A DNA stretch of 34,949 nt from Thermoleophilia bacterium (GTDB taxonomy: Bacteria; Actinomycetota; Thermoleophilia; Gaiellales; JAICJC01), in assembly GCA_025934255.1 (NCBI GenBank), contig JAICYJ010000027.1, positions 1 to 34,949 on the forward strand. Direction: 5' to 3'. Both the position numbers and the translations under genes were made by a program. The number at the start of each line of letters is the position of its first letter. Positions within the stretch are counted from its first letter, which is position 1. Below, piece by piece: positions 28,336 to 34,949 of the stretch. The notes beneath the pieces are model-generated. The model was not told the origin of the DNA. It did no database searches and was given only the letters and a program-made list of their open reading frames with translations.

Positions 28336-28341
28336 AATCTA
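28336..28341 (-). promoter_or_regulatory. Putative minus-strand -10 box TAGATT
   Basis: TAGATT on the minus strand ends 6 nt before GTG 28329. With the plus-strand TATGCT at 28360 it forms a compact divergent promoter pair. Confidence 0.5.
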
Positions 28342-28359
28342 CCCCTGATCGCACGCCGG

Positions 28360-28365
28360 TATGCT
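28360..28365 (+). promoter_or_regulatory. Putative -10 box TATGCT of the proline racemase-family gene
   Basis: TATGCT ends 6 nt before the ATG at 28372; no ribosome site, leaderless start predicted. Confidence 0.55.
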
Positions 28366-28371
28366 CGGCCG

Positions 28372-29412
28372 ATGCGAGCTGTACGCACCATCACCGTCGT
28401 CGGCTGCCATGCCGGGGGCGAGATCGGAAACGTGGTGGTGGGCGGTGTGCTGCCGCCGCCGGGCGCAACCGTGTTCGACCAGATGCGCCACCTGCAGCAG
28501 CACGGCGACGGCCTCCGCAAGCTGCTGCTGCGCGAGCCGCGCGGCAGCGTCGCCTGCCACGCCAACCTGGTGGTGCCGGCCACGCAGCCGGGGTGTGATG
28601 CCGGCTTCATCATCATGGAGCCGACCGAGTACCCGCCGATGTCGGGCTCCAACACGATCTGCACGGCCACGGTGCTGCTGGAGACGGGGGCGGTGCCGAT
28701 GCGCGAGCCGGAGACGGTGCTGCGGCTGGAGGCGCCAGGCGGGGTGATCGAGGTGCGCGCCGCCTGCAGGGACGGCCGCTGCGAGAGCGTCGAGTTCAGC
28801 AACGTGCCGTGCTTCGCCGACCGTCTGGACGCGCCGCTGGAGGTGGATGGGCTGGGCACGCTCGCCGTCGACGTCGCCTACGGCGGGATGTGGTACGCGA
28901 TCGCCGACGCGCGCGCCCTGGGGTTCGCGATCGAGCCGTCGGAGGCGCGCGAGCTGTCGCTGGCGGGTGAGCGGAGCCGCGCGGCCGCCCGCGAGCAGCT
29001 GCCCTGCACGCACCCCGAGAACCCCGAGATCTCCGGCGTCAGCATCGTCCAGATCGCCGAGCCCTGGCGGGGGGTGGGGGCGGTGACTCGAAACGCCGTG
29101 GTCGTGTCGCCGGGACGGCTCGACCGCTCGGCCACCGGCACCGGCCTATCGGCACGGATGGCGGCGTTGCACGCGCGCGGCCAGATGGGCGTGGGCGACA
29201 CGATGAGCCACGCCTCCGCGATCGGCTCGACGTTCGAGGGTCGGATCGTGTCCGAGGCCAGCGTCGCCGACCGTCCTGCGATCGTGCCGGCGATCCGCGG
29301 CAGCGCCTGGATCACCGGCATCACGCAGCTGATGGTGGATCCGAGTGACCCGTTCCCGGAGGGCTACCTGCTGTCGGACACGTGGGGCGTCAGCGGCCGC
29401 GACCGTCAGTGA
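28372..29412 (+). CDS. Proline racemase-family enzyme, probable hydroxyproline dehydratase or divergent member
   Basis: 346 residues, the usual length of the family, which includes proline racemase, 4-hydroxyproline 2-epimerase and trans-3-hydroxy-L-proline dehydratase. Family segments: VVGCHAGGEIGNVVVGGV, a MxGxN block in TEYPPMSGSNTICTAT, VDVAYGGMWYAIADARALGF and DRSATGTGLSARMAALHARG. The two catalytic positions, Cys/Cys in racemases and Cys/Thr in the characterised trans-3-hydroxyproline dehydratase, are Ser91 and Thr255 here, and the usual His after the first is Ser93. That argues against racemase activity and for a dehydratase-like or new reaction. Start set by the -10 box just upstream. 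No proline-catabolic neighbours; the adjacent S33 proline-type peptidase is suggestive only. Confidence 0.85.
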   Translation: MRAVRTITVVGCHAGGEIGNVVVGGVLPPPGATVFDQMRHLQQHGDGLRKLLLREPRGSVACHANLVVPATQPGCDAGFIIMEPTEYPPMSGSNTICTATVLLETGAVPMREPETVLRLEAPGGVIEVRAACRDGRCESVEFSNVPCFADRLDAPLEVDGLGTLAVDVAYGGMWYAIADARALGFAIEPSEARELSLAGERSRAAAREQLPCTHPENPEISGVSIVQIAEPWRGVGAVTRNAVVVSPGRLDRSATGTGLSARMAALHARGQMGVGDTMSHASAIGSTFEGRIVSEASVADRPAIVPAIRGSAWITGITQLMVDPSDPFPEGYLLSDTWGVSGRDRQ

Positions 29413-29981
29413 CGCTTGGGGATCACCACGGTGCCGGCGATCTTGTCCTGCAGCGTCTGCTTACGCTTCGTCCAGATCACCATCAGGTAGCCGATGCCGA
29501 AGGTGAGGCTGGTCAGGAACGTGGCCAGGTAGCGGCCGCTGGCGCGGGCGAAGCTGATGCGGTTTCCGTCCAGGTCGGTGATGACCAGCCCCAGCGCCCG
29601 CTGGCCGACCGTGGCCTGGCGCGACGAGCTCTGCAGGATGGACGAGTAGAGCCAGGTGGTGATGGTCGAGGCCAGCAGCAGCAGCCCGAGCGTGAGCCAA
29701 TCGCCGTGCCAGTGAATGTGGACGTTGTTGCCGGCATCGGTGGTGGTGGTCACCGTCGGCTGGTTGTAGGACACCAGCAGGTCGGTGACGATGTTGAACG
29801 GAATGGCGATGATCAGCTGGTCGATCAGCCAGCCGCCCAGGCGCGGCCAGAAGCCGGCGTAGCGGGCGGCGCCGACGGACGCAGCAGGCAGGCTGCCGAC
29901 GCTGCCCACCCAGGATCCGCACTGCGGGCAGAACGTGGCGTCGTCGAGATGGGGGCTCCCGCAGTGCTGGCAGTAGGGCAC
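29406..29981 (-). CDS. Zinc-ribbon RDD family membrane protein
   Basis: 191 residues from GTG 29981. The N-terminal zinc ribbon has two CxxC pairs (YCQHCGSP, FCPQCGSW). The RDD domain follows (about 40-185): RYAGFWPRLGGWLIDQLIIA with the Arg and Asp signature, a second helix pair around LTLGLLLLASTITTWLYSSI, then RQATVGQRALGLVITDLDGN and TKRKQTLQDKIAGTVVI. RDD proteins are small membrane proteins of mostly unknown function, some linked to Na+/H+ exchange. A -10 box (TAGGGT) lies 6 nt before the start. It converges on the proline racemase-family gene with a 7-nt overlap of stop regions. It is the second zinc-ribbon/membrane fusion in this window. Confidence 0.87.
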   Translation of the reverse strand: MPYCQHCGSPHLDDATFCPQCGSWVGSVGSLPAASVGAARYAGFWPRLGGWLIDQLIIAIPFNIVTDLLVSYNQPTVTTTTDAGNNVHIHWHGDWLTLGLLLLASTITTWLYSSILQSSSRQATVGQRALGLVITDLDGNRISFARASGRYLATFLTSLTFGIGYLMVIWTKRKQTLQDKIAGTVVIPKRH

Positions 29982-29987
29982 GCCGCG

Positions 29988-29993
29988 ACCCTA
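29988..29993 (-). promoter_or_regulatory. Putative minus-strand -10 box TAGGGT of the RDD gene
   Basis: TAGGGT on the minus strand ends 6 nt before GTG 29981; leaderless start predicted. Confidence 0.5.
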
Positions 29994-30019
29994 CCAGCGG
30001 TCGCAGATGTGGCCGCCGG

Positions 30020-30460
30020 TCACGCCGGCGCCTGCGACGGGCGCAGGTGGATCAGCCCGGCAGCGGTGGGTTCGAACTCGCAGGCTTCGAGGTAGAAGGC
30101 CCGCAGCTCGTCGTCGAAGTCGACGTGCAGCCATTCGCAGCCGGCCGCTCTGACGTGCTCCGCTGCAAACGCGACCACGCGGGTGGCGATGCCGCGCCGC
30201 TGGAAGGCCCCGCGCGTTTTCGTGTCGATCAGGAACGCGTGATCTCCGCCGTCCGTGACGATGTTGACGAAGCCGACCACCAGGTCGTCGCCCGCACGGG
30301 CCGTGACCCAGCCGTAGCTGTGCGGGCGGATCGTGTCCCACCATCCGGGGACGGGCGTCCCGCCGTATGAGGCCACGAGATCCGTCATCTCCGCGTCCGA
30401 TAGCGGCCCGCGCCACCGCAGGACGACACCGCCGGGAAGGCTGGTCGATTGCGCAACCAT
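30020..30460 (-). CDS. GNAT family N-acetyltransferase
   Basis: 146 residues if translation starts at ATG 30460. The acetyl-CoA loop is motif A in LIDTKTRGAFQRRGIATRVV (Q/RxxGxG/A type), preceded by the beta-strand pair GWVTARAGDDLVVGFVNIV. The C-terminal motif B region includes WLHVDFDDELRAFYLEACEF. It transfers an acetyl group to an unknown amine; sequence alone does not say whether a small molecule or protein. An in-frame GTG at 30487 would add nine residues, but the minus-strand -10 box TAGCGT lies between the two starts, which favours 30460. Divergent from the S33 peptidase. Confidence 0.85.
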   Translation of the reverse strand: MVAQSTSLPGGVVLRWRGPLSDAEMTDLVASYGGTPVPGWWDTIRPHSYGWVTARAGDDLVVGFVNIVTDGGDHAFLIDTKTRGAFQRRGIATRVVAFAAEHVRAAGCEWLHVDFDDELRAFYLEACEFEPTAAGLIHLRPSQAPA

Positions 30461-30471
30461 GTCTGCGCAGA

Positions 30472-30477
30472 ACGCTA
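30472..30477 (-). promoter_or_regulatory. Putative minus-strand -10 box TAGCGT of the GNAT gene
   Basis: TAGCGT on the minus strand lies 11 nt before ATG 30460, at the long end of the leaderless spacing range seen here. Position could be off by one base. Confidence 0.4.
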
Positions 30478-30510
30478 GCTGGGCCACCCCGCATGTGATA
30501 GGTGTTGCCC

Positions 30511-31437
30511 ATGACTGAAACGCTGCCCGTGTCTGAAGGCCGGATCCCCTTCGCCGGAGCCGAGACCTGGTACCGGATCGTCGGGGAGGGTAAGCGCCCG
30601 GGTGCCTTGCCGTTGCTGCTCCTGCACGGCGGGCCGGGCGGCACGCACGACTACATGGAGCCGATGGCGGAGCTGGCGCGGGGCGGCCGTCGCGTGATCT
30701 TCTACGACCAGCTGGGCTGCGGGCACTCGCCGCACCCGAGCGATCCCGACAAGTGGACGGTGCAGCTGTTCCTGGACGAGGTGGCGGCGGTGCGCGAGGC
30801 GCTCGGCCTCGACCGCATCCACCTGCTGGGGCAGTCGTGGGGCGGCATGCTGGCCTTCGAGTACATGCTGACCCGCCCCGAGGGCGTCGCCAGCCTGATC
30901 ATCTGCGACTCGCTGTCGAGCGTGCCGCTGTGGATCGCCGAGGCCGACCGGCTGCGGACGCTGCTGCCCGAGGGGGTGCAGGAGACGCTGCTGGCGCACG
31001 AGCAAGCCGGAACCACCGCGAGCGACGGGTACCGGGCTGCCTGCGACGTCTACTCCGACGAGCACGTCTGCCGGGTGCGGCCCTACCCGGACTACGTGGC
31101 GCGGTCGTTCGACCAGCTGCCGAACGAGGTCTACCTGACGATGTGGGGGCCGAGCGAGTTCTTCTGCACCGGGTCGCTGCGCGAGTGGGACGTGACGACG
31201 CGGCTGGGGGAGATCGACGAGCCGACGCTGATCATCTCGGGCCGGTACGACGAGTCGACGCCGCTCGTGTCGCGCACCATCAACCAGGGCATCAAGGGCT
31301 CGGAGTGGGAGGTGCTCGAGAACAGCTCGCACGTCCCGCACGTGGAGGAGCCGGAGCGGTTCCTGGAGATCGTCGGCGGCTGGCTGGAGCGGCAGGAGCA
31401 GCAGGGCCATCACGCGGACGCAGCCGCCCGCGGCTAG
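30511..31437 (+). CDS. Proline-specific peptidase, S33 family alpha/beta hydrolase
   Basis: 308 residues from ATG 30511 (an in-frame GTG at 30502 is possible). LLLHGGPGGTHDYMEPMAEL is the HGGPGG oxyanion motif typical of prolyl iminopeptidases, followed by FYDQLGCGHS. Nucleophile Ser109 is in LLGQSWGGMLAFEY; the acid Asp247 is in ISGRYDESTP and His274 in ENSSHVPHVEEPERF, giving a complete triad. A cap domain lies at about 135-225. Expected role: release of N-terminal proline from small peptides, though related S33 enzymes hydrolyse amides such as amino acid amides. No signal peptide; cytoplasmic. The gene's stop codon is part of the ssrA -10 box. Confidence 0.9.
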   Translation: MTETLPVSEGRIPFAGAETWYRIVGEGKRPGALPLLLLHGGPGGTHDYMEPMAELARGGRRVIFYDQLGCGHSPHPSDPDKWTVQLFLDEVAAVREALGLDRIHLLGQSWGGMLAFEYMLTRPEGVASLIICDSLSSVPLWIAEADRLRTLLPEGVQETLLAHEQAGTTASDGYRAACDVYSDEHVCRVRPYPDYVARSFDQLPNEVYLTMWGPSEFFCTGSLREWDVTTRLGEIDEPTLIISGRYDESTPLVSRTINQGIKGSEWEVLENSSHVPHVEEPERFLEIVGGWLERQEQQGHHADAAARG

Positions 31438-31440
31438 AAT
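31435..31440 (+). promoter_or_regulatory. -10 box TAGAAT of ssrA, overlapping the upstream stop codon
   Basis: TAGAAT begins with the TAG stop of the S33 peptidase and lies 16 nt before the mature tmRNA 5' end. A transcript starting near 31447 would carry about 10 nt to be removed by RNase P. Confidence 0.55.
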
Positions 31441-31456
31441 GTGAAGGTACCTCCAA

Positions 31457-31811
31457 GGGGGCGACCTGGTTTCGACACGGTCGATTTTCGAGGAGGGTTG
31501 CAAGCCGAGGTTCCAGGTGGCCTCGTAAAATCCCTGGAAAACCGCAAGTGCGGAATCTGATCTCGCACTCGCTGCCTAATTAATTAGGTAGCGCATCGGC
31601 CCCTCCAGCCCGCGGGAGGGATTCCCGGTGTCAGCTAGCGGGCTCGCCGTGAGGGGGAGCGCCTACGCCGCCGATCGGGACTTCAAAGAGGGGCTAGTTC
31701 GTGCGGTGGCCCGTCCGGGGGCAGCCGCCGGGCGAAACTCAATCCCGGACTACGCTTGTAGACGCTCTCTTCGTGCGGTCGTGGACGCGGGTTCGATTCC
31801 CGCCGCCTCCA
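31457..31811 (+). ncRNA. ssrA: tmRNA (transfer-messenger RNA)
   Basis: 355 nt. The 5' end GGGGGCGACCTGGTTTCGAC and the 3' end with T-arm GCGGG-TTCGATT-CCCGC (31787-31803) are the conserved tRNA-like domain. The acceptor stem pairs 31457-31463 with 31804-31810 over 7 bp, including a G3-U70 type wobble, the identity element for alanyl-tRNA synthetase; A31811 is the discriminator and CCA is not encoded. The mRNA-like part carries the tag frame at 31544-31579. Partner protein SmpB is encoded 3.4 kb upstream. Boundaries rest on the acceptor pairing. No clear U-tract terminator follows. Confidence 0.95.
31544..31579 (+). other. tmRNA tag reading frame
   Basis: Eleven sense codons and TAA encode ASAESDLALAA; with the alanine from charged tmRNA the tag is AASAESDLALAA. 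The ALAA end is the usual degron read by ClpXP/ClpAP-type proteases. The resume codon GCA is assigned by working back from the stop, so the first residue is slightly uncertain. Confidence 0.85.
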
Positions 31812-31880
31812 TCTGATGTAAGCCAGTTTCGATGACCTCGTGAGCTTTTCCGGTGAGCCGTCCGGATTGCAGGCATCGGG

Positions 31881-31886
31881 TAGTCT
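31881..31886 (+). promoter_or_regulatory. Putative -10 box TAGTCT downstream of ssrA
   Basis: TAGTCT lies 22 nt before GTG 31909, giving a leader of about 16 nt for the small disrupted gene. Wider spacing than the leaderless genes and no ribosome site, so it is tentative. Confidence 0.35.
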
Positions 31887-31908
31887 GATTTGGCCCAATC
31901 GACCGCGG

Positions 31909-32105
31909 GTGCGCAACGTGGAATGGCGCCACGTGAGATCGCTGCTCGAGGCCGCCGGCACCGTCGTGGAGGAGCCAAACGGCAAGCTGCTCGTGACGCT
32001 CGGCCCCGAGACCGAGGTATTCGTGCCGCCGCACGGGAAGGACGTCGATGTCCAGCAGCTATTGACCTGCGGCGCATGCTGAAGAACGCGGGATTCGCGC
32101 CCTGA
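31909..32105 (+). pseudogene. Small HicA-like protein gene with a frame break near its 3' end
   Basis: From GTG 31909 the frame reads VRNVEWRHVRSLLEAAGTVV, then EEPNGKLLVTLGPETEVFVP, PPHGKDVDVQQL and ends out of character at 32082 (LTCGAC). In the neighbouring frame, from 32061 to TGA 32105, the sequence continues IDLRRMLKNAGFAP, the typical end of HicA-fold proteins (..LRxILKxAG). Adding one base near 32059-32061 would restore a protein of about 65 residues. HicA toxins are small dsRBD-like ribonucleases with a GSHH catalytic His; here that place reads PNGK, so even the intact form would lack the His. A partner HicB is not visible. Either real decay or a sequencing indel. Confidence 0.6.
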
Positions 32106-32171
32106 TCAACGGGCGGGTGGCCGGACGGCGGTGTGCGACCATCGCGCCGTCGAGGAAGGGGTGGTGCCGCA

Positions 32172-33075
32172 GTGCAGGGTTCGCAGCACACGATTCCGGC
32201 GCGGGACGATCGCAGCTTGGGAGTGTGGGAGTGGGGAGTGGCGAGCGGTGCGCCCGTGTTCAGCCTGCATGGCGGGCTCACGGCTGGGACGCCACCACGA
32301 CCCGGCCGTGTACGAGCGCGCGAACGTGCGGCTGGTCACCTACGATCGTGCCGGATACGGCCTCTCCGACCGTCAGCCTGGAAGGCGGATCGTGGACGCG
32401 GTGGCGGACGTCGCAGCGATCGCGGATGCCCTGGAGCTCGACAGGTTCGCGGTGACGGGTGGCTCGGGCGGCGCTCCCCACGCACTGGCCTGCGGCGCAC
32501 TGCTCAGAGACCGGGTTGATGCCGTCGCCGCGGTGGTCTGTCCGGCGCCATGGGATGCCGAGGCGATTGACCCGATGGCCGGCCAGTCACCCGGCAACCT
32601 CGAGGAGTTCGGTGCAGCGCTGCAGGGCCGGCAGGCGCTCGAGGAGCTGCTGGCCGGTCAGGCGGCGGCGATCGCCGAGGATCCGTGGGCGATCGTCATC
32701 GGCCGCGACGACCAGCTCCCCGCAGAGGACATCGTCAGCCTGCAGAACGAGCAGCGATTCCAGGTGTTCGCCGAGGCGCTCCGCGAGGCCGTCGCCCAGG
32801 GCCCGGCCGGGTGGTCCGACGATGACCTTGCGTTCGTACAGCCGTGGGGATTCGACCTCGGCGCCATCGCCGTCCCCGTCACCGTCACCCTGTGGCAGGG
32901 CGAGCACGACTCACTGATTCCGGCCGAACACGGGCGATACCTGGTCGCGGCCATACCCGGCGCCAGGATCCACTGGATCGAGACCGGCCACCTCGCCATG
33001 GTCGACCAGATCGGCGCGATCCTGGCCGAGCTGACCCGAGCGGCCGGGCGCTCTAGCGCAAGGCAGCGCCGCTAG
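32172..33075 (+). pseudogene. Alpha/beta hydrolase gene broken by a frame change in the oxyanion loop
   Basis: The N-terminus is read from GTG 32172 (VQGSQHTIPARDDRSLGVWE .. APVFSLHG). At 32271-32281 the homology moves to the +1 frame: GSRLGRHHDPAVYERANVRL, VTYDRAGYGLS and on to the stop at 33075. In intact relatives this junction reads about HGTPGSRLG, so five bases of the TPG codons appear to be missing. The rest is sound: nucleophile elbow VTGGSGGAPHAL, acid in WQGEHDSLIPAEHG, His in IETGHLAMVDQ. An alternative start upstream in the downstream frame (32131) gives a product lacking the oxyanion HG motif. The CTAG at 33072-33075 holds this stop and that of the convergent protease. Function lost, or an assembly indel. 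Confidence 0.7.
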
Positions 33076-34006
33076 GCGGCCAACTCGACCGGGCGCACTT
33101 CCAGCTCGATCACCGCGCCGGAACGCACCACCGTCAGCGACTGCGGGTTGCCGATCGCCTCCGCCGACAGCTGGCGCTGCAGCTCCTCGACGCTCTCGAT
33201 CGGCCTGCCGTTGACCGCGACCACGATGTCCTCGGGGAGCAGCCCAGCGGCGCCGGCGGGGCTGCCGGAGCGACGTCGATCAGCTCGATGCCGGCGTTGC
33301 GGCCCAGCGCCGACACCGCCTTGGGAGGCAGCGGCCGTGGAGCGGCGCCCACCCCGATGTAGGCGCGCCGGACGCGCCCGTCGCGCATCAGCGTCGCGAT
33401 CAGGCCGCTTGTGTGCTCGTTGATCGGCACGGCCAGTCCCAGCCCCATGCCGGCCAGCGCGGTGTTGATCCCGACGACGCGGCCGTCGCTGGTTGCGAGC
33501 GCGCCACCGGAGTTCCCGGGGTTCAGGCTCGCGTCCGTCTGGATCACGTTGTCGATCATCCGTAGCGTGCCGCCGGCGCGGGCAGGCAGCGACCGGCCGA
33601 CTGCCGAGACCACCCCGGCGGTCACGGATCCGGCAAACCCGTGTGGATTGCCGATCGCGACCACCAGCTGGCCCACCTGCAGCGTCGACGCATCACCCAG
33701 CTCTGCCGGATGCAGGCCGCTCCCGTCGATGGCGATCACCGCAAGATCGCTGAAGGGGTCGCGTCCGACCACCGAGAAGCGAAACTCCCGCCCGTCCGGA
33801 AACGACGCCCACCCCTCCCGCGTCGCCGCCGGCACCACGTGCGCGTTGGTCACCAGCCGGTCTTCGCTGATCACAACCGCCGCTCCACCAGCCTCACGCA
33901 CGCGCGAACGCGAGCGGAGGCGGACACGCAAGTTCGCCACCGACGGCGATACTCGCTCCACCACGCTGATCACCGCTCGCGAGTAGGCATCCAGAATGTC
34001 ATCCAT
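33072..34006 (-). pseudogene. HtrA-like S1C serine protease gene with a one-base frame break in the PDZ domain
   Basis: From ATG 34006 the protease domain is intact: His in LVTNAHVVPAATREG, Asp in PFSDLAVIAIDG, Ser in TDASLNPGNSGGALATSDG. The PDZ domain begins at RRAYIGVGAAPRPLPPKAVS, but at about 33265 the frame is lost (..DVAPAAPPAPLGC) and would end at 33134. In the neighbouring frame the sequence reads SPAGAAGLLPEDIVVAVNGR, PIESVEELQRQLSAEAIGN and ends ELEVRPVELAA at TAG 33072, a standard PDZ. One missing C on the plus strand (expected GCTGCCCGGAG, found GCTGCCGGAG) explains it. No signal peptide or membrane anchor is seen, so the protein would be cytoplasmic. A protease domain with truncated PDZ could still be active. 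Confidence 0.75.
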
Positions 34007-34012
34007 CGCTTG

Positions 34013-34018
34013 AGCGTA
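34013..34018 (-). promoter_or_regulatory. Putative minus-strand -10 box TACGCT of the HtrA-like gene
   Basis: TACGCT on the minus strand ends 6 nt before ATG 34006; leaderless start predicted. The intact promoter argues that the gene was recently functional. Confidence 0.5.
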
Positions 34019-34061
34019 GCTTCGACCTGCAAACCGTGCTATATGACGCCCGTCGCAGGCC

Positions 34062-34949
34062 TCAGGCCCGTGCCACTGTGGTCGGATCTGGCGTGGGATC
34101 GCTCTTCGGTGGTGGGGCCGCAGCCCAGAAATCGGAGCGCCGCACGAGTCCCGCGCAGAGCGCGCCGAAGAGCACCGTGGCCGCGCCGATCAGCAGGATC
34201 GTGTTCATCCCCGAAACGAAGGCCTGATGGGATGTCGTTTCGATCACGGGGTTGTGGGGCCGCAGCGCTGCGACAGCACGGGTGCCGCCCGAGGAGATCG
34301 TCTTGGCCAGGGTCGAGGCGGGCACGCCCAGCCCTCCGCGTGACGCCAGATCGCTGGTCACCTGATGTTGGAAGACCGCACCCAGGGCGGCGACGCCCGT
34401 GGCCAGCCCACCGATCCGGAAGGTGTTGCTGATACCCGAGGCCATGCCGCTTCGCTGGGGCTCAACCACCCCTAATCCGATCTTGGCGATCGCGGGGTTG
34501 ACGATGCCAATCCCGAAGCCGGTGAGCAAGAGGCCGGGGATCAGGTGCATCCAGGTCGAGTCGGTTGAAAGATTCGCCATCGAGGCGATTCCGATACTGG
34601 TCACCAGCATGCCGAACCCGAGCACCGCGCCGGGTGGGAACCGCTCGACGACCGAGCGGGTCGCGAGCGGCACGATGAACAGCAGCACGGTCGAGGGGAG
34701 AAGTCGCGCGCCTCCTGCCAGGGGCGAGTATCCGAGATCGTTCTGCAGATACAGGGTGATGTACGGGTACATGGCGAACATCCCCGCGCCGATCGCAAAC
34801 GTCGCGAGCGACACGCCGACGAACCCGCGTTTTCGAAAGAGGGACAGGTCGAACATCGGCCGCTCCTGGCGAAGCTCGGCCACGATGAACGCGATCGCCA
34901 GCAGCGCGGAGCCCCCGAACAGCGCGAGGATCGTTGTGCTGCCCCACCC
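34062..34949 (-). CDS. MFS transporter of the DHA2 (EmrB/QacA) type, C-terminal part (partial)
   Basis: The frame is open to the window edge, so the N-terminus lies beyond it; 295 residues are visible. They begin GWGSTTILALFGGSALLAIA and include the DHA2 landmark RPMFDLSLFRKRGFVGVSLA between helices 8 and 9, followed by the loop LQNDLGYSPLAGGARLLPST. About seven helices are present, the last ending NTILLIGAATVLFGALCAGL, and the tail is Pro-rich. Such 14-helix proton antiporters export drugs or other hydrophobic compounds; the substrate is unknown. This gene reads through without frame breaks, unlike the three before it. An internal GTG at 34883 is not the true start. Confidence 0.88.
   Translation of the reverse strand, partial: GWGSTTILALFGGSALLAIAFIVAELRQERPMFDLSLFRKRGFVGVSLATFAIGAGMFAMYPYITLYLQNDLGYSPLAGGARLLPSTVLLFIVPLATRSVVERFPPGAVLGFGMLVTSIGIASMANLSTDSTWMHLIPGLLLTGFGIGIVNPAIAKIGLGVVEPQRSGMASGISNTFRIGGLATGVAALGAVFQHQVTSDLASRGGLGVPASTLAKTISSGGTRAVAALRPHNPVIETTSHQAFVSGMNTILLIGAATVLFGALCAGLVRRSDFWAAAPPPKSDPTPDPTTVARA

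Noticed and set aside
31787..31811. Separate tRNA gene at the 3' end of the ssrA region
   Set aside because: The T-arm and acceptor pair with 31457-31463, 340 nt upstream, and a tag frame lies between; this is tmRNA, and no anticodon arm is present.
31812..34949. A duplicated ssrA 3' end (att site) marking an island boundary
   Set aside because: I looked for a second copy of the T-arm/acceptor sequence downstream and found only short partial matches; any boundary would lie outside the window.

Overview
This is a high-GC, gene-dense chromosomal segment from an actinobacterium. The lineage is inferred, not proven. Deep-branching Actinobacteria of the Thermoleophilia type (Solirubrobacterales/Gaiellales) fit the mix of a short archaeal-like S-adenosylhomocysteinase, an archaeal/actinobacterial-type phosphoglucose/phosphomannose isomerase, DUF4389 proteins, and many genes whose start codon lies 6-12 nt after a TANNNT -10 box (leaderless mRNAs).

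Layout. 1-1038: end of the ATP synthase operon (atpD 3' end, atpC). 1077-4361: a zinc-ribbon DUF4389 membrane protein, then a divergent pair, an FAD amine/amino-acid oxidoreductase (-) and an M20 metallopeptidase (+), whose -10 boxes overlap. 4450-10068: a tightly overlapping envelope-sugar operon of an LCP ligase, a UDP-glucose dehydrogenase interrupted by a 181-residue mini-intein exactly at its catalytic cysteine, an NDP-sugar pyrophosphorylase and a PGI/PMI. 10426-13842: ahcY, mtnA and a UDPGP-family UTP-glucose-1-P uridylyltransferase, the last of which supplies the substrate of the intein-bearing dehydrogenase. 13880-18940: comF, hpf, secA and prfB; prfB carries the classic CTT-TGA-C programmed +1 frameshift. 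19074-26179: ftsE, ftsX, S41 protease, RNB-family RNase, class B PBP and a HAD phosphatase, mostly with 4-nt overlaps. 26226-31437: a leaderless 27-codon ORF, an MFS transporter, smpB, a small Gly-rich membrane protein, a proline-racemase-family enzyme with Ser/Thr in place of the two Cys, a zinc-ribbon RDD protein, a GNAT and an S33 peptidase. 31457-31811: ssrA (tmRNA). 31.9-34.0 kb: three consecutive genes that each need one frame change to be read through (a HicA-like small protein, an alpha/beta hydrolase and an HtrA-like protease). 34062-end: a DHA2-type MFS exporter that runs off the window.

How they work together. UTP-glucose-1-P uridylyltransferase -> UDP-glucose -> UGDH -> UDP-glucuronate, together with the pyrophosphorylase, PGI/PMI and LCP ligase, outlines precursor supply and attachment of an acidic wall or surface polysaccharide. 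secA/prfB/ftsEX/S41/RNase R/smpB/ssrA is the gene order often seen around secretion, division and ribosome rescue in Gram-positive bacteria; smpB and ssrA are both present, as the trans-translation system requires.

Most notable signals: the intein at the UGDH nucleophile, the prfB recoding site, the window-wide leaderless promoter pattern, and the run of frame-disrupted genes directly after the 3' end of ssrA.
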